From contig DIDP01000031.1 of assembly GCA_002418205.1 (NCBI GenBank), positions 75,919-127,606 on the forward strand: 51,688 nt of DNA, read 5' to 3'. Numbering within the stretch: the stretch's first letter is position 1; the number at the start of each line of letters is the position of its first letter. The position numbers and the translations under genes are program-made. This stretch comes from Anaerolineales bacterium UBA5797. Lineage in GTDB: Bacteria > Chloroflexota > Anaerolineae > Anaerolineales > Villigracilaceae. A model generated the notes under the pieces. That model saw only the letters and a program-made list of their open reading frames with translations. It searched no databases and was not told the DNA's origin. Below are positions 44,116-51,688 of the stretch, one piece after another.

Positions 44116-44652
44116 ATGTCCATCAAACCGTGGAAAATCGTCCAGTCGTCATATATCCACCCACGATTTCGAATGGATACATGCGAACTTGCCAACGGAA
44201 GATTTCTGGATGCCGTTGTGTTCGAATTCCGCGCCTGGGCGAATATCGTGGCGCTGACGAAAGACAATGAGGTCGTATTGATCCGCCAATATCGGCATGG
44301 CGTGCGGGAGGTGTTGTGGGAGATCCCCGGTGGGGTGGTGGAGGACGATGAGGAGCCGTTGGCGGGTATCAAGCGCGAGTTGCTCGAAGAAACGGGCTAT
44401 TCCGCTGACGAGTTTATCGAGGTGGGCAGACTATATCCAAACCCGGCGTTACAAACGAACACCATCCATTATTACCTGGCGTTGAACGCCGAAAAAACGA
44501 CCGACCAGCACCTCGACGATGGCGAGGACATCGAAGTCCAACTGGTGCCGCTCGATGAATTACTGGGTATGGTCAGGCGTGGGGAGTTCCCGCATGCCTT
44601 GATGGTCGCGGCGTTGTTCCATGTCCTTGCTTACATGGATCGCATTCATTAG
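44116..44652 (+). CDS. Nudix hydrolase, ADP-ribose pyrophosphatase type
   Basis: 178 residues. The Nudix box runs GGVVEDDEEPLAGIKRELLEETGY (about 74-97; written here in two overlapping parts GGVVEDDEEPLAG and KRELLEETGY). The N-terminal half and RQYRHGVREVLWEIPGG are typical of NudF-like ADP-ribose pyrophosphatases. It is 3 bases after R2lox and probably cotranscribed. Confidence 0.9.
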   Translation: MSIKPWKIVQSSYIHPRFRMDTCELANGRFLDAVVFEFRAWANIVALTKDNEVVLIRQYRHGVREVLWEIPGGVVEDDEEPLAGIKRELLEETGYSADEFIEVGRLYPNPALQTNTIHYYLALNAEKTTDQHLDDGEDIEVQLVPLDELLGMVRRGEFPHALMVAALFHVLAYMDRIH

Positions 44653-44675
44653 ATTTAGGATATGGGAGGCTTGGG

Positions 44676-45131
44676 ATGAGAATTCGTGCAGGCGTTGTGT
44701 TGATCGAGGATGATAGGGTCGCGCTGATCGAACGTCACCGCGCCGGATTGGATTATTACGTTTTCCCCGGCGGTGGCGTGGACGAGGGCGAGACGCAGGA
44801 GCAAGCCGCCATCCGTGAGGCGCTGGAGGAACTGGGGGTTGAAGTTGCCATCCGGCAAAAAGTGGCTGTGATTCACTTTGGTCAAAGCACGCAGGTCTAT
44901 TTTCTGGTGGAGCGGGTCGGCGGCGAATTTGGGACAGGCGCAGGCGAGGAATTCACCGATTCCGATCCGGAGGATCCGCAGGAGGGTATCTACATCCCGA
45001 TCTGGATGCCGATCGACGACTTGTCGCAACATGAAAAGGTGTACCCGGCCGATGTGGCGAAGATGCTTTTGAAAGCGCGGACAGCCGGATGGCCGGAGGA
45101 ACCGATCGAGATCGTTGAAGGGCAGGGATGA
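44676..45131 (+). CDS. Nudix hydrolase, second copy
   Basis: 151 residues. The Nudix box starts GGGVDEGETQEQAAIREAL and continues EELGVEV, with the catalytic E pair present. N-terminal MRIRAGVVLIEDDRVALIERH is like MutT/NUDIX proteins that act on nucleotides. TGGGAGG lies about 7 bases before the ATG. It overlaps the DinB gene by 4 bases. Confidence 0.9.
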   Translation: MRIRAGVVLIEDDRVALIERHRAGLDYYVFPGGGVDEGETQEQAAIREALEELGVEVAIRQKVAVIHFGQSTQVYFLVERVGGEFGTGAGEEFTDSDPEDPQEGIYIPIWMPIDDLSQHEKVYPADVAKMLLKARTAGWPEEPIEIVEGQG

Positions 45132-45595
45132 AAGCGACTCCCGCTGAAATCGAGAAATACCTGGAGATGCTCGAGGAAACGCCCCGACAGATCGAGGTTG
45201 CGACTAAGAGAGTCGATGAAGCGCGCTTGCAATATCATGCGGACAGAAAATCATGGTCTGTCAATGATATTCTTGCGCATCTCCGTTCTTGCGCGGATTT
45301 ATGGACGCATTCCATCTATGCTATGCTGGCGGAGGACGACCCTGAAATCCCGGATATCGACGAACGGAAGTGGACGCGGGCAGCGCGTTACTCGGAACTG
45401 CCGTTTGCAGAATCGTTTCAGGCTTATGTGGTGCAGCGCAGGAATCTCTTACGGGTATTGAATGCATTGCCCTTCGGATCCTGGGAGAGATCCGCGTCGA
45501 TCCTCGGACGCAGACATACGGTCTTTTCGCAGGTTCGACGAATGGCAAAGCACGAGGCGGAACATATCAACCAGATCGCAGAGTTGTTGAAGTAA
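45128..45595 (+). CDS. DinB family protein (metal-dependent hydrolase fold)
   Basis: 155 residues. The start is an ATGA overlap with the previous gene. The DinB/DUF664 four-helix fold is suggested by SWSVNDILAHLRSCADLW and KHEAEHINQIAELL, carrying the metal-binding histidines. Enzymes of this superfamily include thiol transferases (bacillithiol, mycothiol-type), but the substrate here is unknown. Confidence 0.82.
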   Translation: MKATPAEIEKYLEMLEETPRQIEVATKRVDEARLQYHADRKSWSVNDILAHLRSCADLWTHSIYAMLAEDDPEIPDIDERKWTRAARYSELPFAESFQAYVVQRRNLLRVLNALPFGSWERSASILGRRHTVFSQVRRMAKHEAEHINQIAELLK

Positions 45596-45673
45596 AGCGG
45601 CGGGGAACATTTCCCATCCTCCATCGTCCTTGAAGTAACGCCGAAATAAAGATCCATTTTCCCGGAGGATAAG

Positions 45674-46642
45674 ATGAAAACCCGCTCCAATCTGTTCGTA
45701 TTGCTCCTTGTCATGGCAGTGACGCTTGCCGCATGTGGAGGCGCCGCCCCTGCGACCGAAGCGCCAGCCGAGGTCGAATATTATGCGGAAGAGCCCGCCG
45801 CGCCGGAAATGAAGGTCGCGGGAGGTGTTGCAGAGCCGCAGGCCTCAGATGCCCTTGCGTTGCCGGTTCCAACCAATGCGGCATATGAGATCACGAACCA
45901 ATCGGGGGATTTGACCGTGCTGGAACGTTCCAATCGAATGATCGTGAAAAATGCAGATGTACGTTTGCTGGTTGAGGATACCAACGTCGCGATCGACCGC
46001 GCCACGCAGATCGTCGGCGATGCCGGCGGTTACATCGTCAGTTCACGCGTGTGGTACCAAGACTATTATCAACACCAGTTGAAATACGCCTCGGTCACCC
46101 TGGGCGTGCCTGTGGATGAATTCGAACGTGTTCTCAGCCGCCTGCGCGGACTGGCGATCGAGGTGCGTGACGAAACCGCCTCAGGTGACGATGTGACCGA
46201 TCAATACGTGGACCTGCAATCGCAGTTGACCAATCTCGAAGCGACTCGTGAACGCGTCAAGGAATTCCTCAAGGATGCCAAAACCGTGGACGAGGCGTTG
46301 CGCGTCAACCAGGAACTGGCGAACATCGAAGCACAGATCGAGCAGATCAAGGGACGCATGAACTATCTCAACGACCGCTCTGCGTTCTCGACCATCACGA
46401 TCAACTTCGAGCCCGAACTGCCCGAACTCGAGCCGACCCCCACGCCCGCGCCGCAGGCATGGAGCCCCGGCGACACATTCAAGGATGCGAAGAAAGCCGT
46501 CACTGTAGCGTATCAGGGGATCGCCGAATTCATGATCTGGCTGTTCGTGGTCATCCTGCCGATCCTGTTGCCGCCCGCCCTCATCCTGTGGGGCTTGTGG
46601 AAACTGTTTACAAGAAGACCAAAACCCGTTAGCGGAGATTAG
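45674..46642 (+). CDS. DUF4349 domain lipoprotein
   Basis: 322 residues. A signal sequence ends in the lipobox LAAC (Cys at about residue 21). A low-complexity Ala/Pro/Glu stretch follows, then a DUF4349 domain (about 95-250, with a coiled-coil from 180 to 240), a proline linker and a C-terminal membrane helix (about 280-305). CCGGAGG is an excellent ribosome binding site. The role of DUF4349 is unknown; it is anchored at both ends, by lipid and by helix. Confidence 0.88.
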   Translation: MKTRSNLFVLLLVMAVTLAACGGAAPATEAPAEVEYYAEEPAAPEMKVAGGVAEPQASDALALPVPTNAAYEITNQSGDLTVLERSNRMIVKNADVRLLVEDTNVAIDRATQIVGDAGGYIVSSRVWYQDYYQHQLKYASVTLGVPVDEFERVLSRLRGLAIEVRDETASGDDVTDQYVDLQSQLTNLEATRERVKEFLKDAKTVDEALRVNQELANIEAQIEQIKGRMNYLNDRSAFSTITINFEPELPELEPTPTPAPQAWSPGDTFKDAKKAVTVAYQGIAEFMIWLFVVILPILLPPALILWGLWKLFTRRPKPVSGD

Positions 46643-46683
46643 AAACGAGACAAGACATACCCTGAATTTGATCTTTCAAGTTT

Positions 46684-46806
46684 TTGCCACGGATTGCACT
46701 GATTCACATAAAAAAGCCAACCGGATTCAAAAGGTTGGCTTTTTGTTTGGCCTAGGATGGAGCAATTAAGTCAAAATCTGTGATAATCCGTGTAATCGGC
46801 GGCTGA
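46684..46806. repeat. Dispersed repeat, family C, split by a terminator
   Basis: TTGCCACGGATTGCACTGATTCAC (left arm, 46685 onward) and AAATCTGTGATAATCCGTG with TAATCGGCGGCTGA (right arm) look like the two halves of a 'CCACGGATTACACGGATT' type palindrome. The left arm is 24 bases; the centre holds the terminator described next. Confidence 0.65.
46709..46747 (+). terminator. Strong bidirectional terminator after DUF4349 gene
   Basis: AAAAAGCCAACC and GGTTGGCTTTTTG form a 12-bp stem with a 10-base loop and T-run on both strands. It separates the DUF4349 gene (plus) from the DUF92 gene (minus). Confidence 0.92.
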
Positions 46807-46836
46807 TACCTTATGTTTGGAGATAATCATTTTCGT

Positions 46837-47619
46837 TTATATAAACATCACCGCCACCACCACCCCAATCGCCGCGCACGCGAAATTGACCCGATCGTTA
46901 TCCAGCCACTGCCAGCCGCGGATGTGAACCGTCTCTGCCCCGCAGGTGTGGAGCGGATGTTTTTCGGTTTCCTTTTTATCGGTGGGGCAGTAGTACATGG
47001 CTTGCACTGTCGCGCCGAGGAGTGAGTCGAAGAGGGAGCCAGCCAGACCCGCGAAGGTAACCAGTGGAAAGAGTAACCAGTTTCCAGTGAACCAGGCTGC
47101 GGGCAGCGCGATAACAGCGGCGCCCAACAGCGAAGCAAATGTTCCAAATAACGAGACCCCGCCCGAGGTCCCTTTTTCGACGCGCTTTCTCAGGTCCGTG
47201 ATCATGCGCGGCGGAGTCGGAGTCAGGACTCCCAATTCGGTCGCCCACGTGTCCGCGTTGACCGCCGCCAGCGAGGCGGCGAATCCGACCCAGCCGAGGC
47301 TTGATTCCGGGTAAAGCGCATGGACCAGCACGAAAGCCGTTGCCAACCCACCGTTGCCGAACACCTGCCCCGCGTCACGGGCGTGTCCTTTTGCATATTT
47401 TTCGTCCAGTCCCTGTTTGCGGTTTTTGAACAAACGACTCAAGCCGGAGGAGGTAATGAAAAATGTGAGCAGTAAAACCGCCCATTGCCATCCGCCCAAT
47501 CCGAAAACAACCGTGCCGACGATGGTCGCCGCGAGTGCTCCGCTTTTGTTCAGGCTGTGGGCGCGGTAGGCGAGGATTGCAACGAGGATTGCGAGGATAA
47601 AACCGAAAAGTAATTGCAT
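46837..47619 (-). CDS. DUF92 family membrane protein (VTE6/TMEM19-like)
   Basis: 260 residues with about seven helices. The motifs SGALAATIVGT near residue 30, VNADTWATELG near 119 and KGTSGGVSLFGT near 148 are conserved in DUF92. The plant and cyanobacterial member VTE6 is a phytyl-phosphate kinase, which salvages prenyl alcohols, so a prenyl-phosphate kinase is a possible role. Minus strand; convergent with the lipoprotein gene. Confidence 0.85.
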   Translation of the reverse strand: MQLLFGFILAILVAILAYRAHSLNKSGALAATIVGTVVFGLGGWQWAVLLLTFFITSSGLSRLFKNRKQGLDEKYAKGHARDAGQVFGNGGLATAFVLVHALYPESSLGWVGFAASLAAVNADTWATELGVLTPTPPRMITDLRKRVEKGTSGGVSLFGTFASLLGAAVIALPAAWFTGNWLLFPLVTFAGLAGSLFDSLLGATVQAMYYCPTDKKETEKHPLHTCGAETVHIRGWQWLDNDRVNFACAAIGVVVAVMFI

Positions 47620-47655
47620 AAATAATTTTCCGCGCTGAGTGGAACGAGGTGAGGT

Positions 47656-48573
47656 TTATATCGGCGTGGTCACCAAAAATAATACAGCCAGCAGAAACGA
47701 TACCGCGGAGAGCGCGCTGGATACCCAGACGATGAAAGCAAGCGGACGCTGCTTCTCCCAGCGATAGAAGTATAGGCCGGCGGTGATGCCGACGATGTAC
47801 AGCGCCATGCTCACCAGCGGAAGCAGGATCAATTGTACCGAAGGGACAACCTCCTGCGGAAAACCGAACTCATCGAACCCGAATGGAATTTGCGGAAGCG
47901 ATGGGATGAGAATCCCCACCCAGATGATCAAGCCGAGATTGAGGAGCAATCCGCTTGCCCATAAGAAGCGGGCAGCTGGGCTCTCCCATGCCTGTGCGAT
48001 GATGAAGGATGGATAAACGGATTTATATTCCGCGGGGGTGAGGCTGCCCAGTTCGATGGCGCGGGCAAAGGTCTGAACCATCGCTGTGGGGTTTTCAGGC
48101 GAGATGGCGAACACGCGCTTCGATGTTGCGATCAGGATGATATTCTTCGAACTGGAGGCGATGAATTCCACCAATCCCAGATCGGGATGGCGGCGCGTGC
48201 CAAGCACTGCACCGGGCAGCCGGAAACGCGGCAGAGCCAGGGGGTGTGTCAGATCGGTCGCGGGGCGGACCCATTCGATGTCGGTCAACGGAATGTCTTC
48301 GACGCGCAATCCCCATAACATGGCAAGGCTGTCGCGGTCGATGTAATAGTCGGCGCGCAGGAGGGCATAGGCTCGATACCCAAAATACGGGACCAAGGCG
48401 AACGCCACCAGCGCGACGAGCAGATTGGTCACGAAGGCTGGTCCCACCTGTTCGCGCGTGAGATTGAAAAATCCAAAGCCGGAGAGACCGATCAGCATGA
48501 GCAGGATGATCCCATGCGTGATCAGCCCGGATTGTTTGGCTGGGGGAAAATGTCCGACTCTGGGGTTGTTCAT
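47656..48573 (-). CDS. Membrane protein with bacterial PH-like domain
   Basis: 305 residues. Two N-terminal helices (about 20-38, 48-68) are followed by a PH-like domain (about 72-175, with SSKNIILIATSKRVFAISPENP), then four helices. The layout resembles bacterial PH-domain membrane proteins of unknown role. No enzyme motif was seen. It lies 36 bases upstream of the DUF92 gene on the same strand. Confidence 0.72.
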   Translation of the reverse strand: MNNPRVGHFPPAKQSGLITHGIILLMLIGLSGFGFFNLTREQVGPAFVTNLLVALVAFALVPYFGYRAYALLRADYYIDRDSLAMLWGLRVEDIPLTDIEWVRPATDLTHPLALPRFRLPGAVLGTRRHPDLGLVEFIASSSKNIILIATSKRVFAISPENPTAMVQTFARAIELGSLTPAEYKSVYPSFIIAQAWESPAARFLWASGLLLNLGLIIWVGILIPSLPQIPFGFDEFGFPQEVVPSVQLILLPLVSMALYIVGITAGLYFYRWEKQRPLAFIVWVSSALSAVSFLLAVLFLVTTPI

Positions 48574-48640
48574 GCTATTTATCGCGCTGACATTATGTCC
48601 GAAGGGTGGCGGGGGTGCAGCAAAGTCGAGGCGTAACCTG

Positions 48641-49837
48641 TCAATCTAAAATGGACTTTATTTTCTTGACGATCATATCAATCGGCACAAGTTGATTCTC
48701 TTTCACCTTGCGCGGCTTCAATTCTACCATCCCCTCATTCAAGCCTTTTCCCCCCACCGTCACGCGGATTGGAAGACCGATCAGATCTGCGTCGTTGAAT
48801 TTGACCCCGGCGCGTTCGTCGCGGTCATCGAACAGGACCGAAATGCCCGCGCTTTGTAACCCGTTGTAGATCTCTTCGGCTTTGGCACGCGTATCCAGTT
48901 CTTTTCCCGGCACGTGCATGAGATATACATCGAACGGCGCGGCGGGATGGGGGAGGGTCAGACCCTTTTCATCATGATGAGACTGGGCGAGCGCCAGCAA
49001 AATTGCCTTGAAGTCATACTCCCTGCCCGAAGCCAGCGGCATGCACGCAAGGATCACAAGCCGTCTGCCGCAGTTCAGGCATGGATCCCCTTCCTCCACC
49101 TGCACCAGGTCACGGATGACCTCAGCGGAATAATCCCTGCCGTAATTTGTATTCTTGAGATGGTAGCCCGTTTCATTTGCCCCCGCCACCAGATTCTGCG
49201 ACTGCGGAATGAGGTCATCCACGACGATCAACGCATCCTTCAACCCGACGGCTGACGCGTATCCCGGGACAGCGCCTGCCCTGACGATTTCCTCCTCCGT
49301 CGCCGCGCGGACATCGCCCACCGTGGCTTTGAGTTTGGTCTCGCTCAACTGCATGTCTCCACGGATGATGACGAAGACAAATTTGCCGTCGGATACCCGC
49401 GTGTACATCAGCGCCTTGGCGGTCTTTTCCTTTGGCATGTTGAGATAGATTGCCAGCGCCTCGATGGTGTCACAATCTGGCGTGGGTACCTTTTCAAGCG
49501 GCAGTTCCTTTTCCGGCGGCAACGGCTTCTTTTGAAACTGCGCGTACTCTTCCATTTCCGTATAGTCACATTGGGGGCAGAGGGCCACCTCCATTGTGCC
49601 GGTTGAAATGGGGAAGAACGTATCCTGGTCGTTGCCAATGGTTTTCAGGAAAAGACGGGAGAGGAAGGACTCGTCGTCGGATAAGGCTTTCAAATGTCGA
49701 AGCGCATATTCCCCCAATTTTGTTGGGACGTTCTCACGCGTTAAATATCCCGCACGGACGAGGAATGCGAATCCCTCTGTCCGTGCGTTGTTCGGTGTAT
49801 CACGTTGAGTTTGGATCTGCAGGTCGCGATATTTCAT
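48641..49837 (-). CDS. ProRS paralogue lacking catalytic core (YbaK-like editing + anticodon domain)
   Basis: 398 residues with an intact frame. The N-terminal 50 residues resemble the start of bacterial prolyl-tRNA synthetase. Then the sequence jumps to the stretch CPQCDYTEMEEYA that in ProRS follows the motif 2 region. A YbaK/INS editing domain follows (about 130-240, with KTAKALMYT and GANETGYHLKNTNYGRDY). The segment GDPCLNCGRRLV is kept, but the class II motif 3 region (GIGVSRLL) is gone. The C-terminal anticodon-binding domain (APFDVYLMHVP to the end) is present. Class II motifs 1 to 3 are therefore missing or unrecognisable, so it should not aminoacylate. It could edit mischarged tRNA-Pro in trans. 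A full ProRS must lie elsewhere. Confidence 0.82.
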   Translation of the reverse strand: MKYRDLQIQTQRDTPNNARTEGFAFLVRAGYLTRENVPTKLGEYALRHLKALSDDESFLSRLFLKTIGNDQDTFFPISTGTMEVALCPQCDYTEMEEYAQFQKKPLPPEKELPLEKVPTPDCDTIEALAIYLNMPKEKTAKALMYTRVSDGKFVFVIIRGDMQLSETKLKATVGDVRAATEEEIVRAGAVPGYASAVGLKDALIVVDDLIPQSQNLVAGANETGYHLKNTNYGRDYSAEVIRDLVQVEEGDPCLNCGRRLVILACMPLASGREYDFKAILLALAQSHHDEKGLTLPHPAAPFDVYLMHVPGKELDTRAKAEEIYNGLQSAGISVLFDDRDERAGVKFNDADLIGLPIRVTVGGKGLNEGMVELKPRKVKENQLVPIDMIVKKIKSILD

Positions 49838-49904
49838 TGGAATTATTCACTGTAAGGACCGCGAAGTCCTCGGAAAATAAAAACTTTGCGGTTGTGCATG
49901 GCGC

Positions 49905-50420
49905 TTATTCTGACTTTTTCTTTTTTGGAACCTTTTGTGTCTTCTCAGGTTCGGGGACGACGATCGGTGTCGAGGCAATGGATTCGGCTTGAGCCGCCTC
50001 AGACTGCGTCGTCTCGGTGGCAGGACCCAGGTCCAGCTCGACCGTTTCTTCCATCCGGATTTGACCGCGCAGGAACGCGCCTTCCTCCGTCACGAATGCG
50101 GTCGTGACCACGTCTCCCCATACGCGCCCCGAGCCGCGGATCTCCAGTTTCTGGGTCGTGATGTTGCCGCGCACCGCGCCCGCCACGATGACCGTGTTGG
50201 CACGCACGTTCTGGCAGGTGACGCGTCCCGTTTCGCCGACGACGAGCATCCCGCGCAAAGCGATCTCGCCCTCGAACGCGCCCTCGATGCGGACGCCGCC
50301 CGAGCCGTTGATGGAACCGTGCCAGATGACGCCCGAACCGAGCACGGACGTGATGCGCTCGACGGCTTGAACGGGTTGTGCTGTTTCCTTCGCGGCAGGG
50401 GTTGTGTTACGTTTGAACAT
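49905..50420 (-). CDS. Bactofilin-like polymer-forming protein
   Basis: 171 residues. The central beta-helical DUF583/bactofilin domain (about 25-125) has repeats such as GAFEGEI, VCQNVRANTVIVAGAVRGNI-type turns and GRVWGDV. The N-terminal tail is short and the C-terminal one is rich in Glu, Ala, Pro and ends in a lysine-rich KKKKSE. Bactofilins form cytoskeletal filaments at the membrane. No adjacent M23 peptidase (common neighbour) is seen. Confidence 0.9.
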   Translation of the reverse strand: MFKRNTTPAAKETAQPVQAVERITSVLGSGVIWHGSINGSGGVRIEGAFEGEIALRGMLVVGETGRVTCQNVRANTVIVAGAVRGNITTQKLEIRGSGRVWGDVVTTAFVTEEGAFLRGQIRMEETVELDLGPATETTQSEAAQAESIASTPIVVPEPEKTQKVPKKKKSE

Positions 50421-50451
50421 ATGGAGATTATTTTACCGTAGAAATAATAAC

Positions 50452-50558
50452 CGCTGGTCGAGCGGCCGAAGGCGTATCAAGACCAGCGATTACAGATTGC
50501 GCTGAAATTGGTGGTCCTGGTATGTCCGGCGAAGATCATGCGGGACTCCTCAACCACC
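50452..50558. repeat. Dispersed palindromic repeat, family B (copy 3, composite)
   Basis: CGCTGGTC (50452-50459) pairs with GACCAGCG (50481-50488) around GAGCGGCCGAAGGCGTATCAA. A second half follows with GGTGGTCCTGG and CTCCTCAACCACC as its ends. Sequence is close to the copies at 40122 and 40216. It fills most of the gap between bactofilin and fabI. Confidence 0.75.
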
Positions 50559-50571
50559 GATTACTAACTGG

Positions 50572-51387
50572 TCACTGCCCTTCGCTCTTCTCCTCTTCCT
50601 TTTCCTTCTCGCCGACCTGCACGCCCATGATGTTGAAACCGGAGTCCACATAGATCACTTCGCCTGTGATGCGCGTGGACAGGTCCGATGCCAGGAACAC
50701 CGCCAGATTGCCAACGTCATCGATGGTCACGTTTTCGCGCATCGGGGACATGTCTGCAAAGTGCTTGTACATATCGCGGAAACCGCCCACGCCCGCCGCG
50801 GCGAGTGTGCGGATCGGACCGGCCGAAATGGCATTGACCCGAATCTTCTGCGGACCCAGATCATACGCCAGATAACGCGTGGATGATTCCAATGCGGCTT
50901 TGGCGACCCCCATCACATTGTAGTGCGGGGCAACTTTGGTGGCGCCCGAACCGTACGTCAGGCACATCACCGACGCGCCTGAGTTCAAGTGCGGCAAAAA
51001 GGCATTTGTCAATGCAACGAGCGAGAACACGGAAATATCCATCGCATTCTTGAAGCCCTCGCGTGAGGTCTGGTAATAAGGTCTGCTCAATTCCTCACGC
51101 CCCGCGAACGCGATCGAATGCACCAGCACATCGATCTTGCCGAAATGTTTTGCGGCGCTCCCAGCCACCTTTGCGATCTGCTCGTCGCTGGTCACATCGC
51201 ACTCTTCGACCCATTTGCAATCCACTTTTTCAGCCAGCGGTTTCACGCGTCGTTCGAGCATCTCGCCCGCGTAACTGATGCCGATGTTCGCGCCTTCGCG
51301 CTTGAACGCCTGCGTGATGCCCCAGGCGATCGATCTCTCATTCGCCAGTCCAAAGATCAATGCATTCCTGCCTTCAAGTAATCCCAT
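50572..51387 (-). CDS. fabI: Enoyl-[acyl-carrier-protein] reductase (NADH), FabI
   Basis: 271 residues. It has the cofactor-binding motif GLANERSIAWGI at the N-terminus. The catalytic pair Tyr-x6-Lys appears as YNVMGVAK, and SAGPIRTLAAAGV carries the usual substrate loop. It performs the last reductive step of fatty acid elongation. AAGGAGAC lies 6 bases before the ATG. The C-terminal 18 residues are an acidic/lysine tail (KEKEEEKSEGQ) longer than in most FabI. A half copy of a family A repeat sits immediately upstream of the ribosome binding site. Confidence 0.95.
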   Translation of the reverse strand: MGLLEGRNALIFGLANERSIAWGITQAFKREGANIGISYAGEMLERRVKPLAEKVDCKWVEECDVTSDEQIAKVAGSAAKHFGKIDVLVHSIAFAGREELSRPYYQTSREGFKNAMDISVFSLVALTNAFLPHLNSGASVMCLTYGSGATKVAPHYNVMGVAKAALESSTRYLAYDLGPQKIRVNAISAGPIRTLAAAGVGGFRDMYKHFADMSPMRENVTIDDVGNLAVFLASDLSTRITGEVIYVDSGFNIMGVQVGEKEKEEEKSEGQ

Positions 51388-51400
51388 AATGTCTCCTTAT

Positions 51401-51430
51401 GTCATTGCGATCTTCGAGAAGCAATCTCCT
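51401..51430. repeat. Half copy of dispersed repeat, family A (copy 3)
   Basis: GTCATTGCGATCTTCGAGAA followed by GCAATCTCCT matches the left arm of the copy at 13222. The right arm is absent. It lies in the 46 bases between the DNA glycosylase stop and the fabI ribosome binding site. Confidence 0.75.
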
Positions 51431-51433
51431 CAT

Positions 51434-51688
51434 TTATCGAATCCTCCAGCCGTTCACCAGGAACCTCCACGGCTTGGACAGCCACGGTTCCGGCGTATTA
51501 TTTAAACCCACACGCGGACCTTTCGTCACGAGCGAATTCGGGACTTTGACTCCCGCTTCGATCCACAAGCCGGAGGCTGTTCCCGTTAAATCGACTCCGT
51601 TCTCGCTTTTGGTGATTCCCAGCGCCTGGGTCAATTTACCGGGACCGAATGTATCTCTTCCGTGCCTGCGCCTGGACATCAATTCTAC
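51434..51688 (-). CDS. 3-methyladenine DNA glycosylase (AAG/MPG), 3' part
   Basis: The gene continues past the window end; 84 C-terminal residues are visible. The frame is open to base 51688, and the first visible residues are VELMSRRR, matching the internal RxxELMxxRRG of the AAG family. FGPGKLTQALGI, LWIEAG and PWRFLVNG are characteristic. It excises alkylated purines from DNA. Upstream of fabI on the same strand. Confidence 0.93.
   Translation of the reverse strand, partial: VELMSRRRHGRDTFGPGKLTQALGITKSENGVDLTGTASGLWIEAGVKVPNSLVTKGPRVGLNNTPEPWLSKPWRFLVNGWRIR

Overview
This window most likely comes from a filamentous or sediment/sludge Chloroflexota bacterium of the Anaerolineae type. That is an inference from gene content and style: moderately GC-rich DNA, short intergenic gaps, several TTG/GTG starts, a fused LutBC protein, a short alpha-glucan phosphorylase, ECF transporters, bactofilin, DUF4349 and DUF4173 proteins, many palindromic dispersed repeats, and a diterpene gene pair whose only non-mycobacterial precedent I recall is in the chloroflexote Herpetosiphon. 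No 16S rRNA or ribosomal protein gene is present to fix the taxonomy.

Layout. 1-1000: end of a DUF4173 membrane protein and its terminator. 1006-8427 (minus): one tight run of seven genes, read from 8427 downwards: FemAB/BioF2-like acyltransferase, ICMT-type membrane methyltransferase, Rv3378c-like diterpene synthase, Rv3377c-like class II diterpene cyclase, histidine kinase, single-domain response regulator and GT87 glycosyltransferase. This is the most striking locus. 8532-8930: a PPC/DUF296 protein. 8940-14210 (minus): an ECF transporter (two ATPases, EcfT, S component), nucleoside hydrolase and ribokinase, together a plausible nucleoside uptake and ribose salvage module. 14268-17356: an MFS transporter and two tandem EamA exporters. 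17524-24855 (plus): a partner-switching signalling operon (unknown protein, RsbW-like kinase, 1316-residue 7TM-PAS-GAF-SpoIIE-HATPase hub, STAS protein) running into two patatin lipases. 24955-25027: tRNA-Glu.

25131-30174 (minus): lutA, an amino-sugar-type N-methyltransferase, a fused lutBC and a GT39 protein. 30276-34107 (plus): another GT39-like protein, glucan phosphorylase and a rhodanese. 34206-35330 (minus): M29 aminopeptidase. 35441-38794 (plus): a fused dehydrogenase/Gfo-Idh oxidoreductase and a TetA-like MFS protein. 38835-41132 (minus): a GT1 sterol-type glycosyltransferase and an isoprenoid-type methyltransferase. 41248-46642 (plus): an AT-rich sulfatase-like membrane protein, R2lox oxidase, two Nudix hydrolases, DinB and a DUF4349 lipoprotein. 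46837 to the end (minus): DUF92, a PH-like membrane protein, a core-less ProRS paralogue, bactofilin, fabI and the 3' part of a 3-methyladenine DNA glycosylase.

Two themes stand out. First, a tuberculosinol-type diterpene operon with its own sensor kinase and tailoring enzymes. Second, a genome strewn with short palindromic repeats that do not just sit between genes: they form the C-terminal tails of at least three proteins and appear as in-frame insertions inside two enzymes (LutB and R2lox). No stretch above 300 bases lacks a gene.
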